From Pseudonocardiales bacterium (lineage in GTDB: Bacteria; Actinomycetota; Actinomycetes; Mycobacteriales; QHCD01): a stretch of 43,324 nucleotides of DNA. Position numbers and translations under genes: made by a program. The notes below the pieces were generated by a model. The model searched no databases. It was not told the origin of the DNA and worked only from the letters and a program-made list of their open reading frames with translations. Below, piece by piece: positions 23,090 through 32,767 of this stretch; position 1 is the stretch's first letter; each line of letters opens with the position of its first letter. Where the stretch lies: positions 1-43,324 of the forward strand of contig QHCD01000075.1 in assembly GCA_003244255.1 (NCBI GenBank). Reading direction: 5' to 3'.

Positions 23090-24484
23090 ATGCGAACGCT
23101 CATCTCCGGCGGCATCGTCGTCACCGCCAGCGGCAGCCAGCCGGCCGACGTGCTGGTCGACGGCGAGCGGATCCATGCCGTCGTCGAACCGGGCACCGAT
23201 CCCGCTTCGTGGCAGGCGGATCGGGTCATCGACGCGACCGATCGCTACGTCATCCCAGGCGGCATCGATGGGCACACGCACATGGAGATGCCCTTCGGCG
23301 GCACGTTCTCGGTCGACGACTTCGCCTCCGGCACCCGTGCCGCGGCGTGGGGCGGCACGACGACGATCGTCGATTTCGCCGTGCAGAAGAAGGGCACCAG
23401 CCTGCGCGAGACGCTGGACACGTGGCACGGCAAGGCCGACGGCAAGTGCGCGATCGACTACGGCTTCCACATGATCGTCTCCGACGTCAACGAGCAGACG
23501 TTGAAGGAGATGGATGCCCTTGGCGGGGAGGGAATCAGCAGTTTCAAGCTGTTTATGGCCTATCCCGGAGTCTTCTACGCCACCGACGGCGAGATCCTGC
23601 AGGCGATGCAGCACGCGTCGGACAGCGGCGCGCTGATCATGATGCACGCCGAGAACGGCATCGCCATCGATGTCCTTGTGGGGCAGGCACTTTCGCGCGG
23701 CCACACCGATCCCCGCTACCACGGCATTACGAGACCGCCCGACCTCGAGGGCGAGGCGACGTCGCGTGCGATCAAGCTTGCCGGCGTCGCCGGTGCGCCG
23801 CTCTACATCGTGCACCTGTCCTGCGACGAGGCGCTGACCGCCGTCGCGATGGCCCGCACCGAAGGCCGCCGTGTCTTCGCCGAAACCTGCCCTCAGTACC
23901 TCTTCCTGACCGACGACGCGATGGCCGGCCCCGGTTTCGAGGGCGCGAAGTACGTCTGCTCGCCCCCGCTCAGGCCGTCCTGGCACCTGCCGAAGCTCTG
24001 GAACGGGCTACGCACCGACGCGCTCTCGGTGGTCTCCACCGACCACTGCCCGTTCTGCTTCAACGAGGAGAAGCAGCTGGGACAGGGTGACTTCGCCAAG
24101 ATCCCCAACGGCATCCCCGGCGTCGAGCACCGGGTCGATCTCGTCTATCAGGGCGTCGTCGCGGGGGAGATCAGCCTGGCCCGGTGGGTCGAGGTGCTCT
24201 CGACCACCCCGGCGCGGATGTTCGGCCTCTATCCGAAGAAGGGCGAGATCGCCGCCGGCTCGGACGCCGACATCGTGATCTATGACCCGCGAGCCCGGCA
24301 GACGCTCTCGGCGCGGACCCATCACATGGCGGTCGACTACTCCGCCTATGAAGGCAGGGAGATCACCGGCCGGGTGCAGACCGTGCTCTCCCGCGGCCGG
24401 GTCATCCTCGATGACGGCCGCTACGACGGCGCCGAGGGGCACGGGCAGTTCCTGTCCCGCTCGACCTGCCAGCTGCTGGGCTGA
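23090..24484 (+). CDS. Dihydropyrimidinase / hydantoinase
   Basis: 464 residues with an AGGGGAAGG ribosome binding site. Metal ligands H62 and H64 in IDGHTHMEMP, the carboxylated lysine K153 in SSFKLFMAY, later HAENG and IVHLSCDEAL histidines and the STDHCPF Asp are in the expected order for the cyclic amidohydrolase family. It opens dihydrouracil or dihydrothymine (or hydantoins) to N-carbamoyl amino acids, the substrate of the upstream amidohydrolase. No dihydropyrimidine dehydrogenase gene is in the window. Confidence 0.94.
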   Translation: MRTLISGGIVVTASGSQPADVLVDGERIHAVVEPGTDPASWQADRVIDATDRYVIPGGIDGHTHMEMPFGGTFSVDDFASGTRAAAWGGTTTIVDFAVQKKGTSLRETLDTWHGKADGKCAIDYGFHMIVSDVNEQTLKEMDALGGEGISSFKLFMAYPGVFYATDGEILQAMQHASDSGALIMMHAENGIAIDVLVGQALSRGHTDPRYHGITRPPDLEGEATSRAIKLAGVAGAPLYIVHLSCDEALTAVAMARTEGRRVFAETCPQYLFLTDDAMAGPGFEGAKYVCSPPLRPSWHLPKLWNGLRTDALSVVSTDHCPFCFNEEKQLGQGDFAKIPNGIPGVEHRVDLVYQGVVAGEISLARWVEVLSTTPARMFGLYPKKGEIAAGSDADIVIYDPRARQTLSARTHHMAVDYSAYEGREITGRVQTVLSRGRVILDDGRYDGAEGHGQFLSRSTCQLLG

Positions 24485-24494
24485 CGGCGTCGGC

Positions 24495-25487
24495 ATGGAC
24501 TTCGGCATCGTCCTGCAGACCGACCCGCCGGCCCGCGCCGTTATCGACTACGCCCGGCGTGCCGAGGAATCCGGCTTCGGCCACGTCTGGACCTTTGACT
24601 CCACCGTGCTCTGGCAGGAGCCGTTCGTCATCTACTCCCAGATGCTCGCCGCCACCGACCGGCTCGTCGTCGGGCCGATGGTCACCAACCCGCTCACCCG
24701 CGACGTCAGCGTGACGGCGTCCGCGTTCGCGACGCTGAACGAGATGTTCGGCAACCGCACGGTGTGCGGCATCGGCCGCGGCGACTCGGCGCGGCGCGTG
24801 ATCGGCAAGCCGCCGTCGTCACTTGCCACCCTCTCGACCGCGATTCGCCAGCTGCGCGACCTCGCGGAGGGCCGGGAGACCGACCTCGACGGCACGGCTG
24901 TGCGGCTGCCGTGGGTGCGCGACGGCAGGCTGCCGATCTGGATGGCTGGCTACGGGCCGAAGGCGCTGGAGTTGTGCGGCCGCGAGGCCGACGGCTTCAT
25001 CCTGCAGGTGGCCGACCCCGCGATCGCGCGGTGGACGATCGGCGCGGTGAAGGCGGCTGCGGGCAACGCCGGACGCGATCCGGATTCGCTCGCCATCTGC
25101 GTCGCCGCCCCGGCGTACGTCGGCGAGGACCTGCCCCACCAGCGCGACCAGCTGCGATGGTTCGGCGGGATGGTCGGCAACCACGTCGCCGACCTCGTCG
25201 GCCGCTACGGCGAGGCCTCGGGGCAGGTGCCGCGGGAACTCACCGACTACATCAAGGACCGCGCCGGTTACGACTACTCCCACCACGGCCGCGCCGGCAA
25301 CCGGAGCACCGACTTCGTCCCCGACGACATCGTGGACCGGTTCTGCCTGCTCGGGCCGGTCTCAGCGCACCGCGACCGGCTGGCAGAGCTGGCCGAGCTC
25401 GGCGCCACCCAGTTCGCGATCTACCTCATGCACGACGACAAGGACGGCACGCTCGCCGCCTACGGCGACGCCGTCATCGGCTCCTGA
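24495..25487 (+). CDS. LLM-class flavin oxidoreductase (TIGR03842-like)
   Basis: 330 residues from ATG 24495, ten bases after the dihydropyrimidinase stop. It begins MDFGIVLQTDPPARAVIDYA and has the luciferase-like TIM barrel with PMVTNPLTRDVSV, a FGNRTVCGIGRGDSARR loop and PIWMAGYGPKALEL. This matches the subgroup annotated as F420-dependent, CPS_4043 type, which recurs next to dihydropyrimidinase genes. Its reaction is not known to me; it could reduce or oxidise a pyrimidine-related compound, perhaps in place of a missing dehydrogenase. Cofactor F420 versus FMN is not decided by sequence. Confidence 0.87.
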   Translation: MDFGIVLQTDPPARAVIDYARRAEESGFGHVWTFDSTVLWQEPFVIYSQMLAATDRLVVGPMVTNPLTRDVSVTASAFATLNEMFGNRTVCGIGRGDSARRVIGKPPSSLATLSTAIRQLRDLAEGRETDLDGTAVRLPWVRDGRLPIWMAGYGPKALELCGREADGFILQVADPAIARWTIGAVKAAAGNAGRDPDSLAICVAAPAYVGEDLPHQRDQLRWFGGMVGNHVADLVGRYGEASGQVPRELTDYIKDRAGYDYSHHGRAGNRSTDFVPDDIVDRFCLLGPVSAHRDRLAELAELGATQFAIYLMHDDKDGTLAAYGDAVIGS

Positions 25488-25502
25488 CCCCGCTCTGCTT
25501 CT

Positions 25503-25562
25503 CCGAGTGGTGACACTTGCGGGATTTCGGCGCCCGAGAACCCCGCAAGACGCGCCACTCGG
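25503..25562. repeat. Long imperfect hairpin downstream of the pyrimidine operon
   Basis: Arms 25503-25523 (CCGAGTGGTGACACTTGCGGG) and 25542-25562 pair at 17 of 21 positions, with an inner TTCGG/CCGAGAA pairing possible. There is no T-tract. It lies between the converging ends of the pyrimidine operon and the small membrane protein gene, so it could stop transcription from both sides, or be a dispersed intergenic repeat. Confidence 0.65.
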
Positions 25563-25612
25563 CGAAGCGGACCTGTGCCCGCCGGGGGTAACCGACTGCC
25601 GCAGGCGAGAAC

Positions 25613-25777
25613 TCAGCGGTTGAGGGACTTGCGGCCGCCGCGGAAGCCGCCGAGCACCAGCGTGACGCCGAACCCGATGCACGCGACGACGAACAGCCAG
25701 AAGATCGCCTTGACCAGGAATCCGATCAGCCCGAGGACGATCCAGCCGATGATGATAAACGCCAGGATTCGCAGCAT
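25613..25777 (-). CDS. 54-residue membrane protein
   Basis: The peptide starts MLRILAFIIIGWIVLGLIGF, has a second hydrophobic segment (about 25-43) and ends GGFRGGRKSLNR. A GGAGGG motif lies six bases before the ATG on the minus strand. Two helices with a basic C-terminus fit the small hydrophobic proteins often found singly in actinobacterial genomes. Function unknown. Stop TGA at 25615-25613. Confidence 0.7.
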   Translation of the reverse strand: MLRILAFIIIGWIVLGLIGFLVKAIFWLFVVACIGFGVTLVLGGFRGGRKSLNR

Positions 25778-25858
25778 CTAGCCCTCCGACCTCTCGGCAC
25801 CCGGTTCGGGTGTCGCTCGCGCAAAGGTTCCTCTGAGCTACAGAATGGCACAGGACAC

Positions 25859-25900
25859 GACGAGACCCCGCCCGCGGATAACCGCGAGTGGGGCCTCGTC
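25859..25900 (-). terminator. Strong hairpin after the rpf gene
   Basis: GACGAGACCCCGCCCGCGG, loop ATAA, CCGCGAGTGGGGCCTCGTC form a 19-base stem with about three mismatches, ending 11 bases past the rpf stop. No T-tract follows, which is common for actinobacterial terminators. Confidence 0.75.
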
Positions 25901-25911
25901 GCCGGGGGGCT

Positions 25912-26800
<889 letters not shown>

Positions 26801-26810
26801 GCCCATCGAT

Positions 26811-27249
26811 CCGGCGGGCAGAATTTGGCGTGCCGGGGATGGGTCCGCGCGTTAGCGCAGCGGGCGTGAACCTATGGCCGAGCCGAGCAGGACTGCAACC
26901 GGTCGGTGATACGCGCCAACCTGAGAATCGGCTGTGTGGCCGCGACCCGGCGCCCAGCGGTGGCCCGATCAGTGCTAATTCACTACGCCGAATGTCTGGC
27001 AGCGATGCGGTTTCGTTATCGAGACCGAGCGACCGAATAACACACTTCTGAGGCGAGATTGACAGTCGTTTTACGCCAAGCGGCCTGTTATCGCTGAGCT
27101 ACTCGGGCCTGGGCGGGGCGAGCGTTCGTGCTCCAGCCAATCGGGTTTACCGACCTAAGCCAATCCAAAGAAGATTTTGGCTAGCCGGCTTACTATGCGG
27201 CCCTGGCGATGGACGGCAGGCAGAGATTGCCGCCCGGCACCCGGCTACC
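26811..27249. other. Intergenic region with divergent promoters, no gene seen
   Basis: About 440 bases between the rpf riboswitch and the MprF-like gene. A frame at 26830-27051 is open but has no recognisable feature or clear ribosome binding site. GC content dips around 27000-27100 and 27160-27195. A TTGACA (27059-27064) lacks a -10 at the right distance, so I do not call it a promoter. Confidence 0.45.
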
Positions 27250-29013
27250 GTGAGCGGTGTGTCAGCCGTGCGCCGGCAACCCGAGAGCCAGCCGGCGGAA
27301 CGGGCGTCGCGTCGCTGGTTCCCGCCGTCGGCCGGGCTGCCGCGACTGATCGGGTGGCTGGTCTGGCTGCTCGGCATCCTCACCATCGCGGGCGTCTTCC
27401 TGCCCGAGCAGCGCCGCCGTATCCACTACCTGGTTCAGATCGTCGGCGTCCCGGTACTCGCGTCGGCGACCGCGACGGCGGTGGCCACGGTGCTGGGTGT
27501 GCTGCTGCTGGTGCTGGCAGGCGGGCTGCGCCGGCGCAAGCGGCGAGCCTGGCTCGCGGCAGTTATCGTCACGCTCGGGGTCGCGCTCTCGCACCTCGCC
27601 CGGGGCCTAGAAGTCGAGCAGGCCGGCGTCGCGCTGCTCGTGCTCGGTCCGCTGATCGCGACCCGGCGCGAGTTCTACGCCGTCGGCGATCCGACGACGC
27701 GGTGGTATGCGGTCCGCCTGCCGATTCAGTTGCTGGTGGCCAGCATCGCGCTCGGGATGATCGCGCTGGTGATCCGGCCGGGCTCGATGATCGGGCACCC
27801 GTCGCTCTGGGAGGAGTTCCAGGAGATCACGCTCGGCCTGATCGGTGTCTCCGGGCCGGTGCGATTCACATCCGATCGGGCAACGGACGTCGTGGCGGCG
27901 ACCTCGCTCGCGTTCGGTGTCGTCGTGGCGTTCGTGGCCGTCTACCTGGCGCTGCGGTGCGCGCAGCCGCGGGCGGTCCTGACCGCCGAGGACGAGGCAC
28001 GGTTGCGGCGGCTGCTCGAACTGCACGGGGCGCGCGACTCGCTGGGTTACTTCGCGCTGCGTCGCGACAAGAGCGTCGCGTGGTCGGAATCCGGCAAGGC
28101 CGCCGTGCTCTATCGCGTGGTGTCCGGCGTCGCGCTTGCGAGCGGCGACCCCATCGGCGACCCGGAAGCGTGGCCGGGCGCGATCGAGGCATTCCTCGAG
28201 CTGGCGCGTCGGCACGCGTGGATTCCGGCCGCGATCGCCTGCAGCGAGCGGGGCGCCACCGTCTACCGGCGGCACGGCCTGGATGCGCTGGAGCTCGGCG
28301 ACGAAGCGATCGTGGACATCGCCGAGTTCACGCTCGACGGCCGCGCGATGCGTGGCGTGCGACAGGCCGTCAATCGGCTCGAGCGCGGCGGCTACGAGGT
28401 CAGGATCCGCCGCGTTCGCGACGTGGGCCCGGATGACATGATCGAGCTGGTACACGTGATGTCGGCCTGGCGGGGCAGCAGTGTGGAGCGCGGCTTTTCG
28501 ATGGCGCTGTCCAGGCTCGGTGACCCGGCCGACGCCGATTGCGTCGTCGTCACTGCGCACCAGGCTGGCGTGCTGCGCGGACTGCTGCACTTCGTGCCGT
28601 GGGGCGATTGTTGCCTGTCGCTGGACCTGATGCGACGCGACCGGACGGCCGAGAACGGATTGTCCGAGCTGATGATCGTGCGGCTGCTGCAGGCCGGTCC
28701 GGACCTTGGCATCGAGCGCGTGTCGCTGAACTTCGCGGCCTTCCGGGCCGCGCTGGATCGCGGGTCCCGGATCGGCGCCGGACCGGTGCTGCGGGTGTGG
28801 CGGCGGCTGCTGGTCGTGGCCTCCCGCTGGTGGCAGATCGAGTCGCTGTACCGGTTCAACGTGAAGTTCCACCCCAGGTGGGCACCGCGCTTCCTGTGTT
28901 TCGCCTCCGGTCGCGACCTGCCGCGTATCGCGCTCGCGTCGCTGGAGGCCGAGGCCCTGCTGGTGCGCCCGCGGCCGCTGCAGCGGATGCTGCACCGCGA
29001 GGGCGTGGTCTGA
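27250..29013 (+). CDS. MprF-like lipid aminoacyltransferase (DUF2156), integral membrane
   Basis: 587 residues, GTG start. The N-terminal 240 residues hold about five or six membrane helices, the C-terminal part is the phosphatidylglycerol lysyltransferase domain (about 255-580): GYFALRRDKSVAWSESGKAA, GVALASGDPIGD, ERGATVYRRHGLDALELGDE, RAMRGVRQAVNRL and ENGLSELMIV are family hallmarks. It transfers an amino acid from aminoacyl-tRNA to phosphatidylglycerol, lowering surface charge and giving resistance to cationic peptides. Unlike mycobacterial LysX there is no fused lysyl-tRNA synthetase domain. The amino acid used cannot be predicted. Confidence 0.88.
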   Translation: MSGVSAVRRQPESQPAERASRRWFPPSAGLPRLIGWLVWLLGILTIAGVFLPEQRRRIHYLVQIVGVPVLASATATAVATVLGVLLLVLAGGLRRRKRRAWLAAVIVTLGVALSHLARGLEVEQAGVALLVLGPLIATRREFYAVGDPTTRWYAVRLPIQLLVASIALGMIALVIRPGSMIGHPSLWEEFQEITLGLIGVSGPVRFTSDRATDVVAATSLAFGVVVAFVAVYLALRCAQPRAVLTAEDEARLRRLLELHGARDSLGYFALRRDKSVAWSESGKAAVLYRVVSGVALASGDPIGDPEAWPGAIEAFLELARRHAWIPAAIACSERGATVYRRHGLDALELGDEAIVDIAEFTLDGRAMRGVRQAVNRLERGGYEVRIRRVRDVGPDDMIELVHVMSAWRGSSVERGFSMALSRLGDPADADCVVVTAHQAGVLRGLLHFVPWGDCCLSLDLMRRDRTAENGLSELMIVRLLQAGPDLGIERVSLNFAAFRAALDRGSRIGAGPVLRVWRRLLVVASRWWQIESLYRFNVKFHPRWAPRFLCFASGRDLPRIALASLEAEALLVRPRPLQRMLHREGVV

Positions 29014-29101
29014 CGGCGTCGTCGCGCCGCTGCCGTTCGGGCCCGCCCGCAGATACTTGTACGCTGATGCGACGCTGCCGCCGGTCCGCCGACGGCCGCT
29101 G

Positions 29102-29190
29102 GGAGGCTTCGCCTAGTTGGCCTATGGCGCCGCACTGCTAATGCGGTTTGGGTCTCAAGCCCATCCCGGGTTCGAATCCCGGAGCCTCCG
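29102..29190 (+). tRNA. tRNA-Ser (anticodon GCU)
   Basis: Acceptor GGAGGCT (29102-29108) pairs with AGCCTCC (29183-29189), discriminator G at 29190. Anticodon loop CTGCTAA in a CGCA/TGCG stem gives GCT. Long variable arm and T-loop GGTTCGAATCC fit tRNA-Ser. CCA is not encoded. The converging namZ gene ends three bases downstream. Confidence 0.96.
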
Positions 29191-29193
29191 CCG

Positions 29194-30357
29194 TCAGTCA
29201 TAGAGCAGGTACGCGGCGCGGGCACGCGCGAACGCCGCTTCGTCGTCGGCCCACCCGGCCACGATCTCGGCCGGCTCGGTCCCCGCCTCGATCGCCGTGC
29301 GCAGCCGGCTCGAGCCAGCCAACCGGTCGAAGTGGCTGTCCCGGAAGCGGAAGTCCGCGGGCCAGCAGGCATGCGCCGTGCACAGCAGCGTGACGCCGTA
29401 GAGCAGCGGGTCGAAGATGTCGGCGTCGGTGACGTGCGCTGCGATGCCGGTGACCTGCTGGCCGGCGTAGTCGCTGAACGTCGGCATCCACCGGGCATCG
29501 CGCACCAGCAGGCCGGGCATGGCCGCATCGCGCATCGTCGTCACGAGCCGGTCATCGGCCCAGGGTGCGCCCGCGAGCTGGAACGGCGTCGTGGTGCCGC
29601 GACCGGGAGCGAGGTTGCAGCCTTCGAGCAGGCAGCTGCCGGGGTAGACCAGCGTGGTCTCGACGGTGGGAATGTTGGGTGACGGCGGCACCCATGGCCG
29701 GCCGATGTCGGCGAACAGGTCGCCGCGCCGCCATCCGGTCAGCTCGACGACGTCGACCGGGGGCGCACCGAGCAGGTCGGCGAACAGCCGCGCGAGCTCG
29801 CCCATCGTGAGGCCGTGCCGGATCGGTATCGGCGCGCGCCCGACGAACGACGCGAAGGCGGGATCGAGCACTGGGCCGGCGATCCTCTCTCCGCCGATCG
29901 GGTTCGGCCGGTCGAGCACCGTGACTTGCGGGCCGCCGCCGACCGTCGCCGCGATCACGTCGTAGAGGCTGGATTCGTAGGTGTAGAAGCGGGCGCCGAC
30001 GTTCTGCAGATCCACCAGCATGGTGTCGATGCCCGATTCGGCCAGCATGCCGGCGACGCCTGACTCGGCTCCGTAGGTGTCGAAGACCCGGATCCCGGTT
30101 GCACTGTCCACAGTGGACGGATCGGACTCGCCGGCCTGCGCTGTGCCGCGGAAGCCGTGCTCCGGGCCGAACAGCGCCACCAGGTCGGCTCCGGCGCCGA
30201 GCAGCGCGTCGGCGCCGAGGCGCAGGTCGGCGGTGACGGCCGCGACGTTGGTGAGCAGGCCAAGCCGGCCGCTCGGCGGTTCCTGCAGCATCCGGTCGAG
30301 ACCCGTGCGCAAAGGCGCGGCGTCAGGGGGTGATCCGTTGACCGGTTCTCTTCTCAT
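29194..30357 (-). CDS. namZ: NamZ-like exo-beta-N-acetylmuramidase (DUF1343)
   Basis: 387 residues from ATG 30357; a TTG at 30378 is possible. DUF1343 hallmarks: GLLTNVAAVT near the start, LFGPEHGFRG, GIRVFDTYG, MLVDLQNVGARFYTY, VLDRPNPIGG, and SPNIPTVETTLVYPG, then the EGCNLAPGRGTTTPF loop. NamZ removes non-reducing terminal MurNAc from peptidoglycan fragments. No signal peptide is evident, so either it acts in the cytoplasm or export is atypical. It diverges from the nagZ-rpiR-anmK genes, together a muropeptide recycling set. Confidence 0.9.
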   Translation of the reverse strand: MRREPVNGSPPDAAPLRTGLDRMLQEPPSGRLGLLTNVAAVTADLRLGADALLGAGADLVALFGPEHGFRGTAQAGESDPSTVDSATGIRVFDTYGAESGVAGMLAESGIDTMLVDLQNVGARFYTYESSLYDVIAATVGGGPQVTVLDRPNPIGGERIAGPVLDPAFASFVGRAPIPIRHGLTMGELARLFADLLGAPPVDVVELTGWRRGDLFADIGRPWVPPSPNIPTVETTLVYPGSCLLEGCNLAPGRGTTTPFQLAGAPWADDRLVTTMRDAAMPGLLVRDARWMPTFSDYAGQQVTGIAAHVTDADIFDPLLYGVTLLCTAHACWPADFRFRDSHFDRLAGSSRLRTAIEAGTEPAEIVAGWADDEAAFARARAAYLLYD

Positions 30358-30396
30358 CAGGAAACATAGTGCCACCAACCGGATTCGGAGGATCCC

Positions 30397-31863
30397 GTGC
30401 GCGAGTCGATGTCCGACGTCGATAGCTGCCTGATGGTGACGATGAGCGGCACCTCGGTGGATCCGCGCCTGCGGCGGTGGCTCGACTCCGGGCTCGGGTC
30501 GGTGATCCTCTTCGGCGACAACATCGTCGACGTCGACCAGGTCGGTGCGCTGCTGGCCGAGCTGCGCTCGTCGGCGCCCGACCTGCTGGTGGCGATCGAC
30601 GAGGAGGGCGGCGACGTCACCCGGCTGGAACGGCGCGATGGGTCGTCGATGCCAGGCAACCTGGCGCTCGGCGAGCTCGATGATCTCGCCGTCACGGAGC
30701 GCGTCGCCGGCGCCATCGGCGACCTGCTCGCCGGCGCCGGGATCGATCTGGATCTCGCGCCCGTGGCCGACGTGAACAGCAATCCGCAGAACCCGGTCAT
30801 CGGATCGCGGTCATTCGGTGCCGATCCAGCGCTGGTGGGCCGGCACGTCGCGGCGTTCGTCCGGGGACTGCAGTCGCGCGGTGTCGCGGCCTGTGCCAAG
30901 CACTTTCCTGGGCACGGGGCCGCCGCCGCCGATTCGCACTACGAGCTGCCGATCGTCGACTCGCCGGCCGACGTACTGTCCACAGTGGACGTTGCGCCCT
31001 TCCGCGCTGCGATCGCTGCTGGCGCGCGGTGCGTGATGACGTCGCATGTAGTGTATCCGGCCTGGGACCGGGCGATGCCGGCCACGCTGTCGCGCCGGAT
31101 CCTCACCGATCTGCTGCGCACCGAACTCGGCTTCGGCGGCGTGCTGATCACCGACGCGCTGCACATGGCCGCAATCCGCGAAGGCGTCGGCAGCGCAGAG
31201 GGAGCGGTGCGCGCCCTCGCCGCGGGTGCCGACCTGGTGTGTGTGGATCTCGCGCTCGACGAGCAGTTGGCCGTGCGCGACTCAGTCGTCGCTGCGATCG
31301 AATCCGGCCGGCTGCCGGCAGAACGGGTCGCCGAGGCGGCGGGGCGGGTGCGCGCGCTGCAGTCGTGGACGCATCCGACGGCCGCGGGCGCCTGGAATCC
31401 GGAGGTGGGGCACGCCGCGGCCCGGGCCGCGATCGCCCGACGCCAGCTGCCGCCCGGCGTGCCCCTGCACCGCGCGCCCTACGTCGTCGATGCCGGCGTG
31501 CGGGTGCTGCCCGGCGTCGGAGTGACGTCGGCCGGGCTCCTCGACGTCATGACGTCCATCGATCCGAGGGTGCGAGGTATGCCGCTGACCGCTGCGCCAG
31601 ATGATGTCGACGCCGTGCTAGCGGCGGCCGGGGATGCGCCGTTGGTGGTCGCCGTCCGGGATGCGCACCGGCGGGCCTGGCAGGGCGAACTGGTCGCCGC
31701 TGCCCTGGCGCGACGTCGCGACGCCGTCGTCGTCGGGACCGGAACTGCCGACGATGCTCGGCTTGCGCCGGGCCGTTACATCGCCGCATTCGGTTGTGGG
31801 AAGGCGAATCTGCTCGCCGTGGCGCAGCTGCTGCTCGGCCGGGCTCGCGAGCACGCGGCGTGA
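30397..31863 (+). CDS. nagZ: NagZ-like beta-N-acetylglucosaminidase (GH3)
   Basis: 488 residues; GTG start with GGAGGA four bases before. The GH3 barrel has ILFGDNI, AIDEEGGDVTRL, DLDLAPVADVN, and the NagZ signature KHFPGHGAAAADSH (168-181) with the catalytic Asp-His dyad D179/H181, and nucleophile D253 in VLITDALHM. It removes GlcNAc from GlcNAc-MurNAc fragments. A C-terminal domain (about 340-488) is added, as in Gram-positive NagZ. No signal peptide, so cytoplasmic. Overlaps the regulator by four bases. Confidence 0.92.
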   Translation: MRESMSDVDSCLMVTMSGTSVDPRLRRWLDSGLGSVILFGDNIVDVDQVGALLAELRSSAPDLLVAIDEEGGDVTRLERRDGSSMPGNLALGELDDLAVTERVAGAIGDLLAGAGIDLDLAPVADVNSNPQNPVIGSRSFGADPALVGRHVAAFVRGLQSRGVAACAKHFPGHGAAAADSHYELPIVDSPADVLSTVDVAPFRAAIAAGARCVMTSHVVYPAWDRAMPATLSRRILTDLLRTELGFGGVLITDALHMAAIREGVGSAEGAVRALAAGADLVCVDLALDEQLAVRDSVVAAIESGRLPAERVAEAAGRVRALQSWTHPTAAGAWNPEVGHAAARAAIARRQLPPGVPLHRAPYVVDAGVRVLPGVGVTSAGLLDVMTSIDPRVRGMPLTAAPDDVDAVLAAAGDAPLVVAVRDAHRRAWQGELVAAALARRRDAVVVGTGTADDARLAPGRYIAAFGCGKANLLAVAQLLLGRAREHAA

Positions 31864-32765
31864 GTACCCCCGACGCGACCCTCCTGTCCCACATCCGTTC
31901 GCTGTTGCCGAGCCTGCCGCCGGCCGAGCGGCGGGTGGCCACGGTGGCGACGGACGACCCGGCCCGGGTTGCCGCGCTCACCATCTCCGAGCTGGCCGGC
32001 GAATGCTCGACGTCGGAGACGACGGTGGTCCGGTTCTGCCGCGCCGTCGGGCTGCGTGGCTATCCCGACTTGCGGATCGCGCTCGCGTCGGCCGCCGCGA
32101 TGTCTGGCGGGCTGGGGCCGATATTCGGCGCCGAGATCGCTGCGGACGATTCGCTCGACGACGTCGTGAAGAAGGTCGGCTTCGCCGACGCGCGTGCGGT
32201 GGAGGAGACGATCGAGCAGCTCGATGTGGCGAGCTTGCGGGCTGTCGTCGATGCCGTCGTAGCCGCTCGCCGGATCGAGGTGTACGGCGTCGGGGCGAGT
32301 GCATTGATCGCGCTCGACCTGCAGCAGAAACTACATCGCATCGGCCGCGTGGTCTTCGCCTGGCCCGACCCGCACACGGCGCTGACCTCCGCGGCGTTGC
32401 TGACCCGCCACGACGTGGCGATCGGCATCTCGCACACGGGCGAGACCATCGACACCGCTTCCGCGCTGTCGCAGGCGAAAGAGCGGGGCGCGGTGACCGT
32501 GGCGGTGACGAACTATCCGCGCTCGTCGATCGCCCGGCTGGCTCAGCACGTGCTCACGACGGCCACCCGGGAGACCACCTTCCGGTCCGGCGCGATGACC
32601 AGCCGGATTGCCGCGCTCACCCTGGTCGATTGCCTGTTCGTCGCCGTCGCGCAACGCGATTACGCGGCGACCGTCGACGCGCTGGACCGCACCCGAGAGG
32701 TGATGTTCGGTGCCCGCAAGCGGTTCGAGAACGGGCGGCGCCGGTCGCCGGGCCCTGCCGGCTGA
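31860..32765 (+). CDS. RpiR/MurR-family regulator with SIS domain
   Basis: 301 residues from GTG 31860. N-terminal helix-turn-helix (about 10-80: LPPAERRVA, ISELAGECSTSETTVVRFCR) and a C-terminal SIS sugar-phosphate domain (about 125-270: RIEVYGVGASALIALDLQQK, VAIGISHTGET, VAVTNYPRSSIA). RpiR proteins sense phosphosugars; with this neighbourhood MurNAc-6-phosphate or GlcNAc-6-phosphate is likely. It lies between nagZ and anmK and probably controls both and the divergent namZ. Confidence 0.92.
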   Translation: MSTPDATLLSHIRSLLPSLPPAERRVATVATDDPARVAALTISELAGECSTSETTVVRFCRAVGLRGYPDLRIALASAAAMSGGLGPIFGAEIAADDSLDDVVKKVGFADARAVEETIEQLDVASLRAVVDAVVAARRIEVYGVGASALIALDLQQKLHRIGRVVFAWPDPHTALTSAALLTRHDVAIGISHTGETIDTASALSQAKERGAVTVAVTNYPRSSIARLAQHVLTTATRETTFRSGAMTSRIAALTLVDCLFVAVAQRDYAATVDALDRTREVMFGARKRFENGRRRSPGPAG

Positions 32766-32767
32766 CG

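Noticed and set aside
21844..23229. A 461-residue minus-strand frame opposite the aminotransferase, beta-ureidopropionase and dihydropyrimidinase genes
   Set aside because: The plus-strand products have complete catalytic motifs; the opposite frame is low-complexity and has no start signal.
26830..27051. Possible 73-residue gene between rpf and the MprF-like gene
   Set aside because: No ribosome binding site, no homology and random-looking composition.
27059..27091. TTGACA with TGTTAT as a promoter for the MprF-like gene
   Set aside because: The spacer is 21 bases, too long for a standard promoter, and the start codon is 160 bases away.
27607..28995. A 462-residue minus-strand frame opposite the MprF-like gene
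   Set aside because: Low-complexity Arg/Gln/His composition without domain; the plus-strand gene has the DUF2156 motifs.
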